NCBI RefSeq assembly: GCF_025345615.1
Contig: NZ_JAODWD010000005.1
Span: 1 to 64,000, forward strand
DNA length: 64,000 bases
Source: Mycobacterium deserti
GTDB lineage: Bacteria; Actinomycetota; Actinomycetes; Mycobacteriales; Mycobacteriaceae
Direction: 5' to 3'
The translations under genes and the position numbers were made by a program. Below are positions 54,805 through 63,918 of this stretch, in pieces. How positions within the stretch are numbered: position 1 is the stretch's first letter; every line of letters starts with the position of its first letter. A model generated the notes under the pieces. That model made no database searches, had not been told where the DNA came from, and saw only the letters and a program-made list of their open reading frames with translations.

Positions 54805-55706
54805 GTCGGCTGGGCGTAGGAAAGTGAAATCCCCGCCCATTCCTCCCAGAGCGTCGCCAAAGCCGAGTAATCCAAACGTCGAAGTCCCGTACGGTCGGCG
54901 ATCTCGTAAACGGTGTGAGCGCCCTGGATGGCGAACAGCGGAAGATCGTAATGCTGGGCCATCTTCAGGGCGAGCACGGAGTCCTTGCGGGCGGCTTCCA
55001 TCGGCATGCCGCCATCGAAGTCAGCGCTGGCGACACGCTCCATCACACGGTGGGTCAGCGGCCGAACCAGCCCGCCATCGTCGGACTGCAGGATCTGCGC
55101 GATCATGCCAAGGTCGATCCCGCTCGCTGCGGACATGGCCATTGCCTCGACGAGGACGACCATGACGGCGTGTGCGACAGCGTTGTTGACCACTTTGGCC
55201 GCCGACCCGGCGCCGAGCTCACCGAACACTTGCCGGTTGGGGGCGAGCGCCTCGAGGATGTGCTCGGCGCGTGCGAGGTCGGCGCGCGAACCGCCGACCA
55301 GCAGTGTCGACTTACCGGCAGCCATCAGTCCGACACCGGAAAGGATCGCGGCGTCCACCAACCCAATCCCCTTGGCGTTGAGGACTCCCGCGCATTCCAA
55401 GACATCGGCCGGGGTGGCCGTGCTGGTCTCGATCACCAGCGCGCCGTCGTCAAGGATCGTGCTGAGCTGTCGGCAAACCGTCAAGGAGATCGCGGGCGTC
55501 GGCAGCGACAACACAACCGATGACAGGCCGCGCAAGGACTCCATGGAGTCAGTTTTGGTGACACCGTCGATCTCGTCGGCGGCGATACGACGGTCGGCAC
55601 TGGGATCGTAGGCCAAGACAGGACCGGCGGTCGCCAACCGAGTGGCGACGGCGAAGCCCATGTTGCCGAGGCCGCACTGACCGATGACATTGGCGGAATT
55701 GGTCAT
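54795..55706 (-). CDS. NAD(P)-dependent beta-hydroxyacid dehydrogenase (HIBADH-like)
   Basis: A 303-residue member of the 3-hydroxyisobutyrate/6-phosphogluconate dehydrogenase family. It has the N-terminal Rossmann motif CGLGNMGFAVA, the substrate-binding DAAILSGVGLMAAGKSTLLV region (the usual D-x-P-V-S-G is changed to DAAILSG) and the catalytic lysine in GSAAKVVNN. It is the last gene of a minus-strand operon with ALDH, SDR and Zn-ADH. Its end overlaps the AccA-like gene. Confidence 0.88.
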   Translation of the reverse strand: MTNSANVIGQCGLGNMGFAVATRLATAGPVLAYDPSADRRIAADEIDGVTKTDSMESLRGLSSVVLSLPTPAISLTVCRQLSTILDDGALVIETSTATPADVLECAGVLNAKGIGLVDAAILSGVGLMAAGKSTLLVGGSRADLARAEHILEALAPNRQVFGELGAGSAAKVVNNAVAHAVMVVLVEAMAMSAASGIDLGMIAQILQSDDGGLVRPLTHRVMERVASADFDGGMPMEAARKDSVLALKMAQHYDLPLFAIQGAHTVYEIADRTGLRRLDYSALATLWEEWAGISLSYAQPTQR

Positions 55707-55720
55707 TGAGATATGCCTTT

Positions 55721-57202
55721 CTAGGTCTGGATCGAGAACGGGTCGCGCACAGAGTCCGAGAGATCAACCATGACGTTCTTGGTCCGCAGGTACGGGTCGA
55801 TTGCCTCAAGTCCTCTTTCGCGTCCGTATCCCGACTTCTTGACACCTCCGAAGGGAGCTTGTGCAGCGCTGGAGCGGTAGGTGTTGACCCACACCATGCC
55901 GGCGAGAAGTTCGCGTGCAACTCGATGCGCGCGACTGAGGCTCTCGGTCCAGATACCCGCAGCCAGGCCAAATTCGGTGCCGTTGGCGATCGATATCGCA
56001 TCGGCTTCGGTGTCGAATCGGATGATCGACAACACCGGGCCGAAGATTTCCTCCTGCGCGATGCGAGAGGCCGGATCGACGTCAACGAACACAGTTGGTT
56101 CGATGAACAGGCCGTCAGGCAGCTCGGGATCCCGGACCGCGCCGCCCCCGCAGGCGAGCTTGGCGCCCGAGGACAGGCCGACCTCGATCATGCTCAGTAT
56201 TCGCTTGTGCTGGGCCATATTGGCTGCCGGACCCATTTGCGTCGTGTCGAGCGCCGGATCACCGACCCGGATGGTGCGAGCGCGTTCAGTGACATGCTCG
56301 ACCACTTCGTCGTAGACGTTCGACTGCACCAGCAATCGGCTTCCGGCTATGCAGGTTTGACCACTGGCCGCGAATATTCCCGCCACCGCACCGATGACCG
56401 CGCGATCCAGGTTGGCATCATCGAAGATGATGTTCGGCGATTTTCCACCGAGTTCAAGGGTGACCGGCACCAGGTTCTTGGCGGCGGTCGCGGCGATCGC
56501 CTGACCGGTGGCAACGCTTCCGGTGAAGCTGATCAGCCCTAACCGGGCGTCAGCAGTCAGCGCGGCACCGGCCTGGTGTCCGCCCGTGATGACGTTGAAG
56601 ACTCCGGGCGGGAAGCCTGCCTCTTCAATGAGTTCTGCCAACCGAATGGTGCTGCGCGGCGCCAGCTCTGACGGCTTGACCACGACACAGTTTCCTGCGG
56701 CGAGCGCGGGCGCGAGCTTGTTCGCGAGAAGCTGCATGGGGGAGTTCCATGCGGTGATCAGCGCCGCGACGCCGACGGGTTCGCGCAGTGTGTAGTCGAA
56801 TGTCGACAGATTGTCCATCGGGATGGTGCGTCCGGTGAGCTTGTCGGCGATACCGGCGAAGAATCGGTAGTTGCGCGCCGCAAACCGTGCCTGCATCGTC
56901 GTTTCGCGTAACAGCTTGCCGTTGTCTGCGGTCTCGAGGCCACCGAGTTCATCGGCGTGCATGTCGATTAGGTCGGCGAGGCGGTGCATCAGTTGGGCAC
57001 GTTGCGAGCCGGTGGCGTACCGCCACGTTTCGTCGAAACCATGCTGTGCGGCGCTTACCGCGTCGTGGACCTCGGCCGGTGTGGCATCGGAAACCAGGCC
57101 GAGCAGGTCCCCGCTGAGCGGGCTACGCACCTCCAGGGCGCGGTCGGGATTGACCGGCGGGCGGTGATTGCCGATCACCATCGGATAGGTCAGGGGGGAC
57201 AC
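55721..57202 (-). CDS. Aldehyde dehydrogenase
   Basis: A 493-residue NAD(P)-dependent ALDH with the catalytic glutamate in VTLELGGKSPNI, the catalytic cysteine in SGQTCIAGSR, the FTGSVATGQ cofactor strand and the QAPFGGVKKSGYGRERG C-terminal block. It probably oxidises the aldehyde made by the Zn-ADH of the same operon. The downstream HIBADH gene starts 14 bases after its stop. Confidence 0.95.
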   Translation of the reverse strand: MSPLTYPMVIGNHRPPVNPDRALEVRSPLSGDLLGLVSDATPAEVHDAVSAAQHGFDETWRYATGSQRAQLMHRLADLIDMHADELGGLETADNGKLLRETTMQARFAARNYRFFAGIADKLTGRTIPMDNLSTFDYTLREPVGVAALITAWNSPMQLLANKLAPALAAGNCVVVKPSELAPRSTIRLAELIEEAGFPPGVFNVITGGHQAGAALTADARLGLISFTGSVATGQAIAATAAKNLVPVTLELGGKSPNIIFDDANLDRAVIGAVAGIFAASGQTCIAGSRLLVQSNVYDEVVEHVTERARTIRVGDPALDTTQMGPAANMAQHKRILSMIEVGLSSGAKLACGGGAVRDPELPDGLFIEPTVFVDVDPASRIAQEEIFGPVLSIIRFDTEADAISIANGTEFGLAAGIWTESLSRAHRVARELLAGMVWVNTYRSSAAQAPFGGVKKSGYGRERGLEAIDPYLRTKNVMVDLSDSVRDPFSIQT

Positions 57203-57246
57203 GGGACTCCTTCGATTCGTTGGCGCGCGTCGACGCGTTCGGGGTG

Positions 57247-57993
57247 TCAGAAGTGCGCGGTGCTTCCGAGTCCGCCGTCGACCAGGATGTCCTCACCTGT
57301 GATGAACGACGCCAGCGGAGAGGCCATGAACAGCGCGACGTTGGCAATGTCCTCCGGTGCACCGAGCCGCGACAGCGGGGTCTGAGAAATGGTCGGTGTG
57401 GCGTGCTCGGGATCGGCGAAATAGGTGTCGTTGAGGCCGGTGACGATGACGCCGGGGCTGATCGAGTTCACCCGGATGCCGCGCGGGCCCAGCTCTCGTG
57501 CCAGCTGTCGGGTGAGCGCGAGGATTGCGCCTTTGGTCGCACTGTAGGCCGGATAGCGGTATCCGAGATGTGCTGTGATCGAGGCAATCTGGATAATGGC
57601 CGACCCGTCGGGCATGTGGGGGGCGATCGCTTTGAGCACATTGAAGTACCCGGTGAGATTGACCGAGATGACGCGGTTCCAGTCGTCCGGCGATGTCTCG
57701 GTGAGGTCTTTGCGGATCATGACTCCCGCTGCGTTGAGCGCAACATCAAACGCCATGGTTCCGACGGCGGCCTGCACCCTTGATAGGTCCGCCACATCGG
57801 CGACAGCGGTCGTGACGTTGTCGACTTCTGCGTAGGACTTCTCGAGGCCCGCGGCGTCGGCGTCGAGCGCGACCACCTCAGCGCCAGCGTGGGCCAACAA
57901 GCGCGCGCAGGCTCTGCCGATCCCTGATGCGGCGCCGGTGACGATTGCTGATTTGCTAGAGAAATCAAGGAGATTGGTGGTGTAAGTCGTCAT
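57247..57993 (-). CDS. Short-chain dehydrogenase/reductase
   Basis: A 248-residue classical SDR with TGAASGIGRACARLL, the NAAGVM strand, serine in IASITAH, and the catalytic YSATKGAI. It ends in the GEDILVDGGLGS tail. The ATG at 57993 shares one base with the ADH stop (TAATG), which shows coupling. The longer frame upstream is antisense to the ADH gene. The substrate is unknown. Confidence 0.94.
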   Translation of the reverse strand: MTTYTTNLLDFSSKSAIVTGAASGIGRACARLLAHAGAEVVALDADAAGLEKSYAEVDNVTTAVADVADLSRVQAAVGTMAFDVALNAAGVMIRKDLTETSPDDWNRVISVNLTGYFNVLKAIAPHMPDGSAIIQIASITAHLGYRYPAYSATKGAILALTRQLARELGPRGIRVNSISPGVIVTGLNDTYFADPEHATPTISQTPLSRLGAPEDIANVALFMASPLASFITGEDILVDGGLGSTAHF

Positions 57994-59099
57994 TACGAGC
58001 TCCGTAGGTTGATATTCGGTGGTTCGGTGGTGCGGCTCGTCATCGGATCGTGCGACAGGGAGTCCGGCAACCCGTTTGGTGGCCAGCTGAATACGATCTT
58101 GGCCATGCTGCCTTGATCGGCGTCGGACATGGCGTCGCGGAAGTGCTCGATGGACGTAACCCTGTCCACTGTCCGCATCAGGTCGATGTCGTTGCGCAGG
58201 ACGAAGTCGAGGATATCGGGCCAGTCTCTGACGCCGAATATCCATGAGCCCCTTACGCATAGTTCGCGCAGGATGATCTCGCGCGTCGGCCCTATCGAGC
58301 TGTTCGCACCGAGTCCGACGAGGACAATCGTGCCTCCTCGGTGTGTGACCGTGGCTGCTTGGTGGTGAACCGCGGTCGCACCGGTCGTCTCGATGACCGT
58401 ATTAAATCCCGCGCCGTCGGTACGGTCGAGCAGTATGTCGGTAAGCTCCGGTTCTGAGCCGTCGACCACCTCGCAGCCGAGCTCGGCCGCGGCCTCGCGT
58501 CGCTCGCCAGACAGGTCGATACCGACGGTCCGCAACCCCATCAGGTTGGCGATCACCACGGTGTTGAGGCCAACCGGGCCCAGACCCCACACCGCGAGTG
58601 ACGATGGGGGTGCGCTCGTCTGCTTGACCGCGGCCCACGCCGTACCGAAGCTGCATGCCAGGACGGCGCCTGCCTCGAAACTCACTGAATCGGGCAGCGG
58701 CAGCGCTTGGCGCTCATGGACGACTACGAACTCGGCGTTGGCGCCGTCGCGACTGCGCTGCATGACGTGCTGCTGCGCTTGCGGACAGTCCTTGAACCGG
58801 CCACCGTCGCACGCGGAGCAGTGTCCGCATCCGCCGACGTGGTACACCACGACCCGGTCCCCGAGTGAGACCGTTCGGACGTCAGCGCCAACCGCTGCGA
58901 CGACGCCGACAGGTTCGTGGCCACAATAGAAGTCAGCTGCCGCGCGGCGTTCTTGCGCGGATTGGCGGTAGTAGTGCAGGTCGGATCCGCAGACAGCAGT
59001 CGCACGCACGCGGACAAGAACCTCGCGTGGCCCGCAAACCGGGGTGGGTTTGGTCAGGAGCGCGATCTGTCGGTCGCCGCGGAATGCGAATCCACGCAA
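57993..59099 (-). CDS. Zinc-dependent alcohol dehydrogenase
   Basis: A 368-residue medium-chain dehydrogenase. The catalytic-zinc residues are seen in CGSDLHYY and CGHEPVGVVAAVG, the structural-zinc cysteines in GGCGHCSACDGG with DCPQ, and the NAD-binding motif in WGLGPVGLN. The start appears to be a TTG at 59099, since no ATG or GTG fits the family start. An exact operator palindrome lies 74 bases upstream. It leads an operon ADH-SDR-ALDH-HIBADH that would carry an alcohol to a carboxylic or hydroxy acid. Confidence 0.92.
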   Translation of the reverse strand: MRGFAFRGDRQIALLTKPTPVCGPREVLVRVRATAVCGSDLHYYRQSAQERRAAADFYCGHEPVGVVAAVGADVRTVSLGDRVVVYHVGGCGHCSACDGGRFKDCPQAQQHVMQRSRDGANAEFVVVHERQALPLPDSVSFEAGAVLACSFGTAWAAVKQTSAPPSSLAVWGLGPVGLNTVVIANLMGLRTVGIDLSGERREAAAELGCEVVDGSEPELTDILLDRTDGAGFNTVIETTGATAVHHQAATVTHRGGTIVLVGLGANSSIGPTREIILRELCVRGSWIFGVRDWPDILDFVLRNDIDLMRTVDRVTSIEHFRDAMSDADQGSMAKIVFSWPPNGLPDSLSHDPMTSRTTEPPNINLRSS

Positions 59100-59172
59100 G
59101 GAAGTAGCCCTTCTCGTGCGTTCGGTGGTGGCGCTCCACCGTCAGCTCATGCAACCCTCGACGATAGGTGAC

Positions 59173-59184
59173 ATTATGCATAAT
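59173..59184. promoter_or_regulatory. Candidate operator of the ADH operon, exact palindrome
   Basis: ATTATGCATAAT, exact over 12 bases, lies 74 bases before the Zn-ADH start on the minus strand and just downstream of the MBL-fold gene. Confidence 0.75.
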
Positions 59185-59214
59185 CGTCAATGTGCGGGGC
59201 GGCTCGGCTCTGAT

Positions 59215-60045
59215 TCACGCCCCGCTGTGCTGGGGCGTCGGTGCCACATCGAGCCTGGTGATGAGTTCATCACCGTCCAGAGTGGGGTAGCGAAGCGCCG
59301 TTTCGGGGTCGTGGCCCAGCACGATGTGATCGGGCCCCGGCGCCATGCGGTCGATCGTGGCCGAGGCCGAGCAGTAATCGTCGACGCTGATGACGACGGG
59401 AAAAGGAACCCCGGTTGCGTCGCATCCGCAGTCGTTGCGTGCGAAATGCCGGGCGTCGGAGGCGAGGACGACGGACCCACGCTTGGTTGCCACACGGACG
59501 ATCTGGGTGCCCGGCGTATGTCCGCCGACGTGGTGGATGCTCAGTCCTGGTGCGAGTTCCTCTTCGCTTCCGGTGAAGCTCACCCGCCCTTCGAAGAGGA
59601 GCTCGACGACGTCCTGCAGCTGGCGGGTGTCGAACGGCCGACGCAGGTAGCGGTGTTGCATCGCGGGTCCGGTCACAAACCGGAATTCCTCAGGGTGCAG
59701 GTGGATTCGCGCGTTGGGAAAAGAGGACAGGTTACCGGCGTGGTCCCAGTGCAGGTGAGTCAGGATGATGTCGTCGACGTCAGCTGGATCGATGCCCATC
59801 AGGGTGAGGGAGTCCAGCGGCGATCGTTCGAAAGTCACCCCCCGGGCTGCGGCGGTGATCTCGTCGCAGCCGGCATCGATCAGAACTGTGCGGTCGGCCG
59901 ATCGGGCCACCCAGCAGTAACAGAAGAGGCGATGGTCTCGCTCGTGCGGAACGAAGTTGCTGGTGGGCATGTATGACCGTGATGCATCCCAGCCGTGATT
60001 GATTCCGTAACGCAGCGCGTACAGCGCAAAGGTGGGTTCGGCCAT
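59215..60045 (-). CDS. Metallo-beta-lactamase-fold hydrolase (lactonase-like)
   Basis: A 276-residue MBL-fold protein with the metal motif HLHWDHAGN (about residue 105), a later metal histidine in VGGHTPGTQ, the bridging aspartate in LASDARH and a final histidine in VLGHDPE. The layout is that of N-acyl-homoserine lactonase-like hydrolases, so hydrolysis of a lactone or ester intermediate is plausible. The ATG at 60045 has a perfect AGGAGG five bases upstream. It is divergent from the bicupin gene. Confidence 0.92.
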   Translation of the reverse strand: MAEPTFALYALRYGINHGWDASRSYMPTSNFVPHERDHRLFCYCWVARSADRTVLIDAGCDEITAAARGVTFERSPLDSLTLMGIDPADVDDIILTHLHWDHAGNLSSFPNARIHLHPEEFRFVTGPAMQHRYLRRPFDTRQLQDVVELLFEGRVSFTGSEEELAPGLSIHHVGGHTPGTQIVRVATKRGSVVLASDARHFARNDCGCDATGVPFPVVISVDDYCSASATIDRMAPGPDHIVLGHDPETALRYPTLDGDELITRLDVAPTPQHSGA

Positions 60046-60164
60046 CACAACCTCCTGGCTGGTGCAGAGGGCGGTGGACGCTCGTTCGTCCAGGCTGTCA
60101 GGGCGCCTGCGATTGCACCGATCCCTCGGGTTTTCGTGGAACTGCCCGACGGGCTGCTGTAAGG

Positions 60165-60183
60165 TTAATGCATAATGCATTGC
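60165..60183. promoter_or_regulatory. Candidate double operator between MBL and bicupin genes
   Basis: TTAATGCATAAT (60165-60176, 10 of 12 matches) overlaps ATAATGCATTGC (60172-60183, 8 of 12), giving two TGCAT centres seven bases apart. It lies 120 bases before the MBL gene and about 130 before the bicupin gene, so one regulator could control both directions. Confidence 0.65.
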
Positions 60184-60309
60184 ACATTCGAGCGAGGACG
60201 TCGGACTGCGGCGGGGCGAATGACGACTCTGCCGTCGCGGCCGGCTGGAGCTGAAGGTCGAGTGGTGCTTGAAAGCGTTGTGTCACAACCACAGTGAGGG
60301 GGCAGCTGG

Positions 60310-61134
60310 ATGGCTGCTATGGAGTTCATTCGTCCGCTGGACGAGGAAAAGACCTACGACACGCCATTTCGTGGGTACCGTCAGCAGATTCTGTCCAATC
60401 TGGAGAGCGGTCTCATGTTGGCCAGCCATATCCGCGAGGGCGGGTGTGGCCCCAGCCTGCACTACCACTACGTCGACCAGATCTACTACATGATCAAGGG
60501 CACGACCAATGTGCGACTCGGCGACGAGGTGCACATTGCCGGGCCCGGATCGGTGGTGTTCATTCCCGCCGGGCTGGCACACTGCAACTGGAACGACGGG
60601 CCCGGCGAGGAATCACATTTCGAGATGATGGTTCCCCAGACCAGGCCGGTCGATCCCCTGATGTGCCCGGTCGACAGTCCCGATGATGTGCCCGTCGAAC
60701 GTCGGACCAATCGTCGGGGATATGTCCTGACTCCCGTGCCGGACGCGGCCACCGAGCCGATGCCGGGCTTCCGGATGACACCACTGGCCACGCCGGCGAT
60801 GGGTTCTGATCATGCGGTGGTCACCGTCGCCGAGGTCGACGCCGGAAAGGGCGGCCCCGGTACCCATGTGCACGAGTTCGACCAGTATTACTTCGTTCTC
60901 GACGGGGAGTTGACCATCGAGGTCGCGCTGCAGAAGCACGTCGTGGGTCCGATGACGTTGGTGATCCTGCCGGCCGGTGTGCCCCATCGTCAGTACAACG
61001 ACGGTGCGGTCGCGGAAAAGCACCTGTCGATCATCATCCCGGCGCCTGAGGAGGGTCGGCCCTGGGACGTGGGCATCGACTTCCACCTAAACGGCAAGGA
61101 GAGCTACGGATTTCCGATCCGGCAGGGTGTGTAG
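60310..61134 (+). CDS. Bicupin protein
   Basis: A 274-residue protein with two cupin barrels. The N-terminal one has SLHYHYVDQIYYMIKG and the C-terminal one GTHVHEFDQYYFVLDG; both keep the metal-binding histidines and a Glu/Gln position. Bicupins of this size include dioxygenases and isomerases of carboxylates, so it may be an enzyme of the pathway, but the reaction cannot be read from the sequence. The ATG at 60310 is served by GAGGGGG. The DUF3500 gene follows after about 80 bases and is probably co-transcribed. Confidence 0.85.
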   Translation: MAAMEFIRPLDEEKTYDTPFRGYRQQILSNLESGLMLASHIREGGCGPSLHYHYVDQIYYMIKGTTNVRLGDEVHIAGPGSVVFIPAGLAHCNWNDGPGEESHFEMMVPQTRPVDPLMCPVDSPDDVPVERRTNRRGYVLTPVPDAATEPMPGFRMTPLATPAMGSDHAVVTVAEVDAGKGGPGTHVHEFDQYYFVLDGELTIEVALQKHVVGPMTLVILPAGVPHRQYNDGAVAEKHLSIIIPAPEEGRPWDVGIDFHLNGKESYGFPIRQGV

Positions 61135-61215
61135 ACCTCGGTATGACGTTCGAGTGCCAGCGGATTGTCGTTCTGGCAGACCAAGGTGATCCGACCAACG
61201 GGGCGAGGAGACGCC

Positions 61216-62532
61216 ATGAGTGACACTAGGACGGCGGCAGGCGACGTCGAGGGCACGTCCCCGGCGATGTCGTGGCCGCGAGAACGGTTGCGCCACTTCG
61301 GGCCACGGCAAAAAGGGTTGATTCCGGTTCGTGCCGGCCGGATGGACCTGTCCGGTGATCTGACCGCGCTGGGGACACTCATCGGGGACTACCCGTTGCC
61401 GGCCATTGCGGAGAATGCAGAGCAGCCGTGGCGAGGGATAACCACCGACGGTGACGTGATTGCCGGCCTGTATGCCCTGGCAGACCATGGCTTCGACTGC
61501 GCGCCGGCGGCGGCGGCTGCTCGCAGCTTCTTGGCGTCGTTGCCCAGTGACGTGCGTGCGACAGCACTGCATCCCCTGGATTCGTCGGCATGGCGGAAAT
61601 GGTCGAATGCCTTCCCCGACTGGGAGCCTACCGGAGTCTGTCTTCAGGAAGTCGATTCGGACGCCAGGAACGCTGGAATGCGTTTGATGGAATGCAGCCT
61701 GAGCGACGCGGGATTTCGGACGGCTCGTGGTGTGATGCGCCTGAACCGCACATGCGGCGAGCTGGTCGACGATTACGCAGACACACTGACCGAATGGATG
61801 TACTTTCTGACGATCTTCGGTGAGCCCGATACGAGCCAGCCATGGGGCTGGCAGCTCTCCGGACACCACCTCGACATCAACTGCGTGTTCGTCGGCGGGC
61901 AGATAGTGCTGACGCCGACCTTCATGGGAGCCGAGCCGTGGTTCGCGGAATCGGGTTCCTTTGCCGGCACGGAGGTGCTGGCCGCTGAGCGGGCGGTCGG
62001 ATACGACTTCTTTGCGTCGCTGTCGCCGAGCCAACGCGCTCAAGCGACGCTGTACCCGTCGATTCTGAGGCAAGACCTACCGCATGACTTGGCCGGACCG
62101 ATCGATGGAAGACACCTCTCCGGAGCGGGTCAGGATAATCGTCTAATTCCTTATACAGGCTTGCCGGCAAAGGACTTATCGGAGCAGCAGCGTGCACGAC
62201 TACGCGACGTCGTCGCGCCGTATCTGGAGCGGCTTCCCAACGGGCCGCGCCAGGCCAAATTTGATGAGGTGGACCGCTGGTTGTCGCAGTCTTGGTTCGC
62301 CTGGATCGGAGGCGACGATCCGCACGGGCCGTTTTACTACAAGTTGCACAGCCCGGTCATCCTCATCGAGTACGACAACCACGGTGGAATCTTCTTCGAC
62401 AACGACGAAGCCGAACCGTTCCACACCCACACGATTGTGCGCACGCCGAACGGCAACGACTACGGCAAGGACCTCCTGCGTCAGCATTACGAGCAACACC
62501 ACCACACGCAGGCGGATCAACCCTCCAATTGA
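61216..62532 (+). CDS. DUF3500-family protein
   Basis: A 438-residue protein matching DUF3500. The conserved blocks are WGWQLSGHHLDINCVFVGGQ (His-rich centre), TPTFMGAEP, and near the C-terminus SPVILIEYDNHGG and HTHTIVRTPNGNDYG. The clustered histidines suggest a metal site, but no function is established to my knowledge. The ATG at 61216 is chosen because GAGGAG (61205-61210) lies five bases before it. Its place between the bicupin and the FAH hydrolase points to a catabolic role. Confidence 0.85.
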   Translation: MSDTRTAAGDVEGTSPAMSWPRERLRHFGPRQKGLIPVRAGRMDLSGDLTALGTLIGDYPLPAIAENAEQPWRGITTDGDVIAGLYALADHGFDCAPAAAAARSFLASLPSDVRATALHPLDSSAWRKWSNAFPDWEPTGVCLQEVDSDARNAGMRLMECSLSDAGFRTARGVMRLNRTCGELVDDYADTLTEWMYFLTIFGEPDTSQPWGWQLSGHHLDINCVFVGGQIVLTPTFMGAEPWFAESGSFAGTEVLAAERAVGYDFFASLSPSQRAQATLYPSILRQDLPHDLAGPIDGRHLSGAGQDNRLIPYTGLPAKDLSEQQRARLRDVVAPYLERLPNGPRQAKFDEVDRWLSQSWFAWIGGDDPHGPFYYKLHSPVILIEYDNHGGIFFDNDEAEPFHTHTIVRTPNGNDYGKDLLRQHYEQHHHTQADQPSN

Positions 62533-63001
62533 GGCATGCCGGCTCGCGGCGCCTCAGCTATCGGTGCTGCCTCCCTCGCGAATCGAAGTGCCGTGGGAAC
62601 GAGGCGATGTGAAAGCGCGAGCGTGATGCGCACAGCGAAAACATTGATTTCGACGGACAAGAGGGTCGCTGATCGGTCGGCGCGTTCGAGTCCTCTTGGC
62701 AAGTCAAGATCTCCTCGCCTGAGCGGTAGCAGTCTGGTGGATGAGCAGGGGACGGCGCCGTGTCGGCTAGCCGCTGCTAAGCCGGCGTGGCACCAGGCGT
62801 TCCCGGGCCAACATACTTATGGATTATGCATTGTGCAATCAGCGATGTTACCGTAACGTGCAAGCAATGGGCTGCGCGGGCAGGTGCGTTGCGAGCCCGT
62901 GGCCACCGTCATCGCCGTGCATCTCCTGCGAGCTCAGGGCGGCTTGGCGGCTGGCCAGTCCAGAAGTGTTGGCACTGTAGAGAATTCAAGGAGTAGCAAG
63001 C
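62533..63001. other. Promoter region of the FAH-family gene
   Basis: About 470 bases without a supported gene. It holds a candidate operator at 62823-62834 and, next to the FAH start, a ribosome site AAGGAG at 62988-62993. The remaining small open frames are not convincing. Confidence 0.6.
62823..62834. promoter_or_regulatory. Candidate operator of the FAH-family gene
   Basis: ATTATGCATTGT matches the shared palindrome at 10 of 12 positions and is followed by a further TTGTGCAAT half-site-like stretch, much as at the mce promoter. It lies 168 bases before the FAH start. Confidence 0.6.
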
Positions 63002-63844
63002 ATGCGTATCGCCAATGTCGATGGTCGGTTGAAATTGCTGGTCGGTTCTGGTGTCGTCGACGTTGAAAAGAGCAGTGACGCCAGGTTCTCTTCCGACCCG
63101 CAAGCCATCTACGAAGAATGGGCGGATTTCCGCGCGTGGGCGGCGACGGTCACCGAGGCCACCGAACCCTTTGATCCGGACAAGGCCGGCCCGCCGGTCC
63201 CGTCGCCGCGGCAGTGTTTCGCCATCGGGCTGAACTATCGTGAGCATGCCGCCGAGGCCGGCGAAGAGGCTCCCGACAAGCCGATCGTGTTCACCAAGTT
63301 CGTCAGCTCCTTCTCGGGTCCGGTCACTGAAGTGGAATTGCCGCCAGGCACCGTGGACTGGGAAGTCGAGATGGTGGCGGTGATCTCGAAGACGGCGCGT
63401 AACGTACCGGCCGAAGCCGGCTGGGATTACGTCGCGGGACTGACTGTCGGACAAGATCTTTCCGAGCGTGCCCTACAACTGCACGGCAACTCAGCGCAGT
63501 GGAGCCTGGCCAAGTCGCTGCCGGGGTTCTCACCGCTGGGCGCCACGCTGGTGACGCCGGACGAGCTCGAGGATCGCGACAATCTACGGATCGGCTGCGA
63601 GATCGACCAGGAGATCGTCCAGGACAGCACGACAGGGCTGATGATCTATCCGGTCCCCGAGCTGGTCGCCTACCTGTCAGGGCTGCTGACTCTCTACCCC
63701 GGCGATGTCATCTTCACGGGAACGCCGCCAGGGGTCGGTGTCGCACGGAAGCCACAGCGTTTCCTCCAGGTTGGTGAGCATCTGCGTAGCTGGGTTGAAC
63801 ACCTCGGCACACTCGATCAGCGCTTCATCGCGCCCAAGAGCTAG
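63002..63844 (+). CDS. Fumarylacetoacetate hydrolase (FAH) family protein
   Basis: A 280-residue FAH-superfamily enzyme with GLNYREHAAEAG, the metal-binding DWEVEMVAVISK (E-x-E), an aspartate in VGQDLSER and the C-terminal FTGTPPGVGVARKP. Members hydrolyse or decarboxylate 2-oxo-alkenoates and acylpyruvates, common end steps of meta-cleavage pathways. The ATG at 63002 follows AAGGAG. The specific reaction is not assigned. Confidence 0.94.
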   Translation: MRIANVDGRLKLLVGSGVVDVEKSSDARFSSDPQAIYEEWADFRAWAATVTEATEPFDPDKAGPPVPSPRQCFAIGLNYREHAAEAGEEAPDKPIVFTKFVSSFSGPVTEVELPPGTVDWEVEMVAVISKTARNVPAEAGWDYVAGLTVGQDLSERALQLHGNSAQWSLAKSLPGFSPLGATLVTPDELEDRDNLRIGCEIDQEIVQDSTTGLMIYPVPELVAYLSGLLTLYPGDVIFTGTPPGVGVARKPQRFLQVGEHLRSWVEHLGTLDQRFIAPKS

Positions 63845-63918
63845 GCGTTCGCGCCGACGGTCGGCAGCAAGGGCTCCAACATCGACGTCGTCCGCACGGA
63901 ATCTAGAAGGAGAAACGA

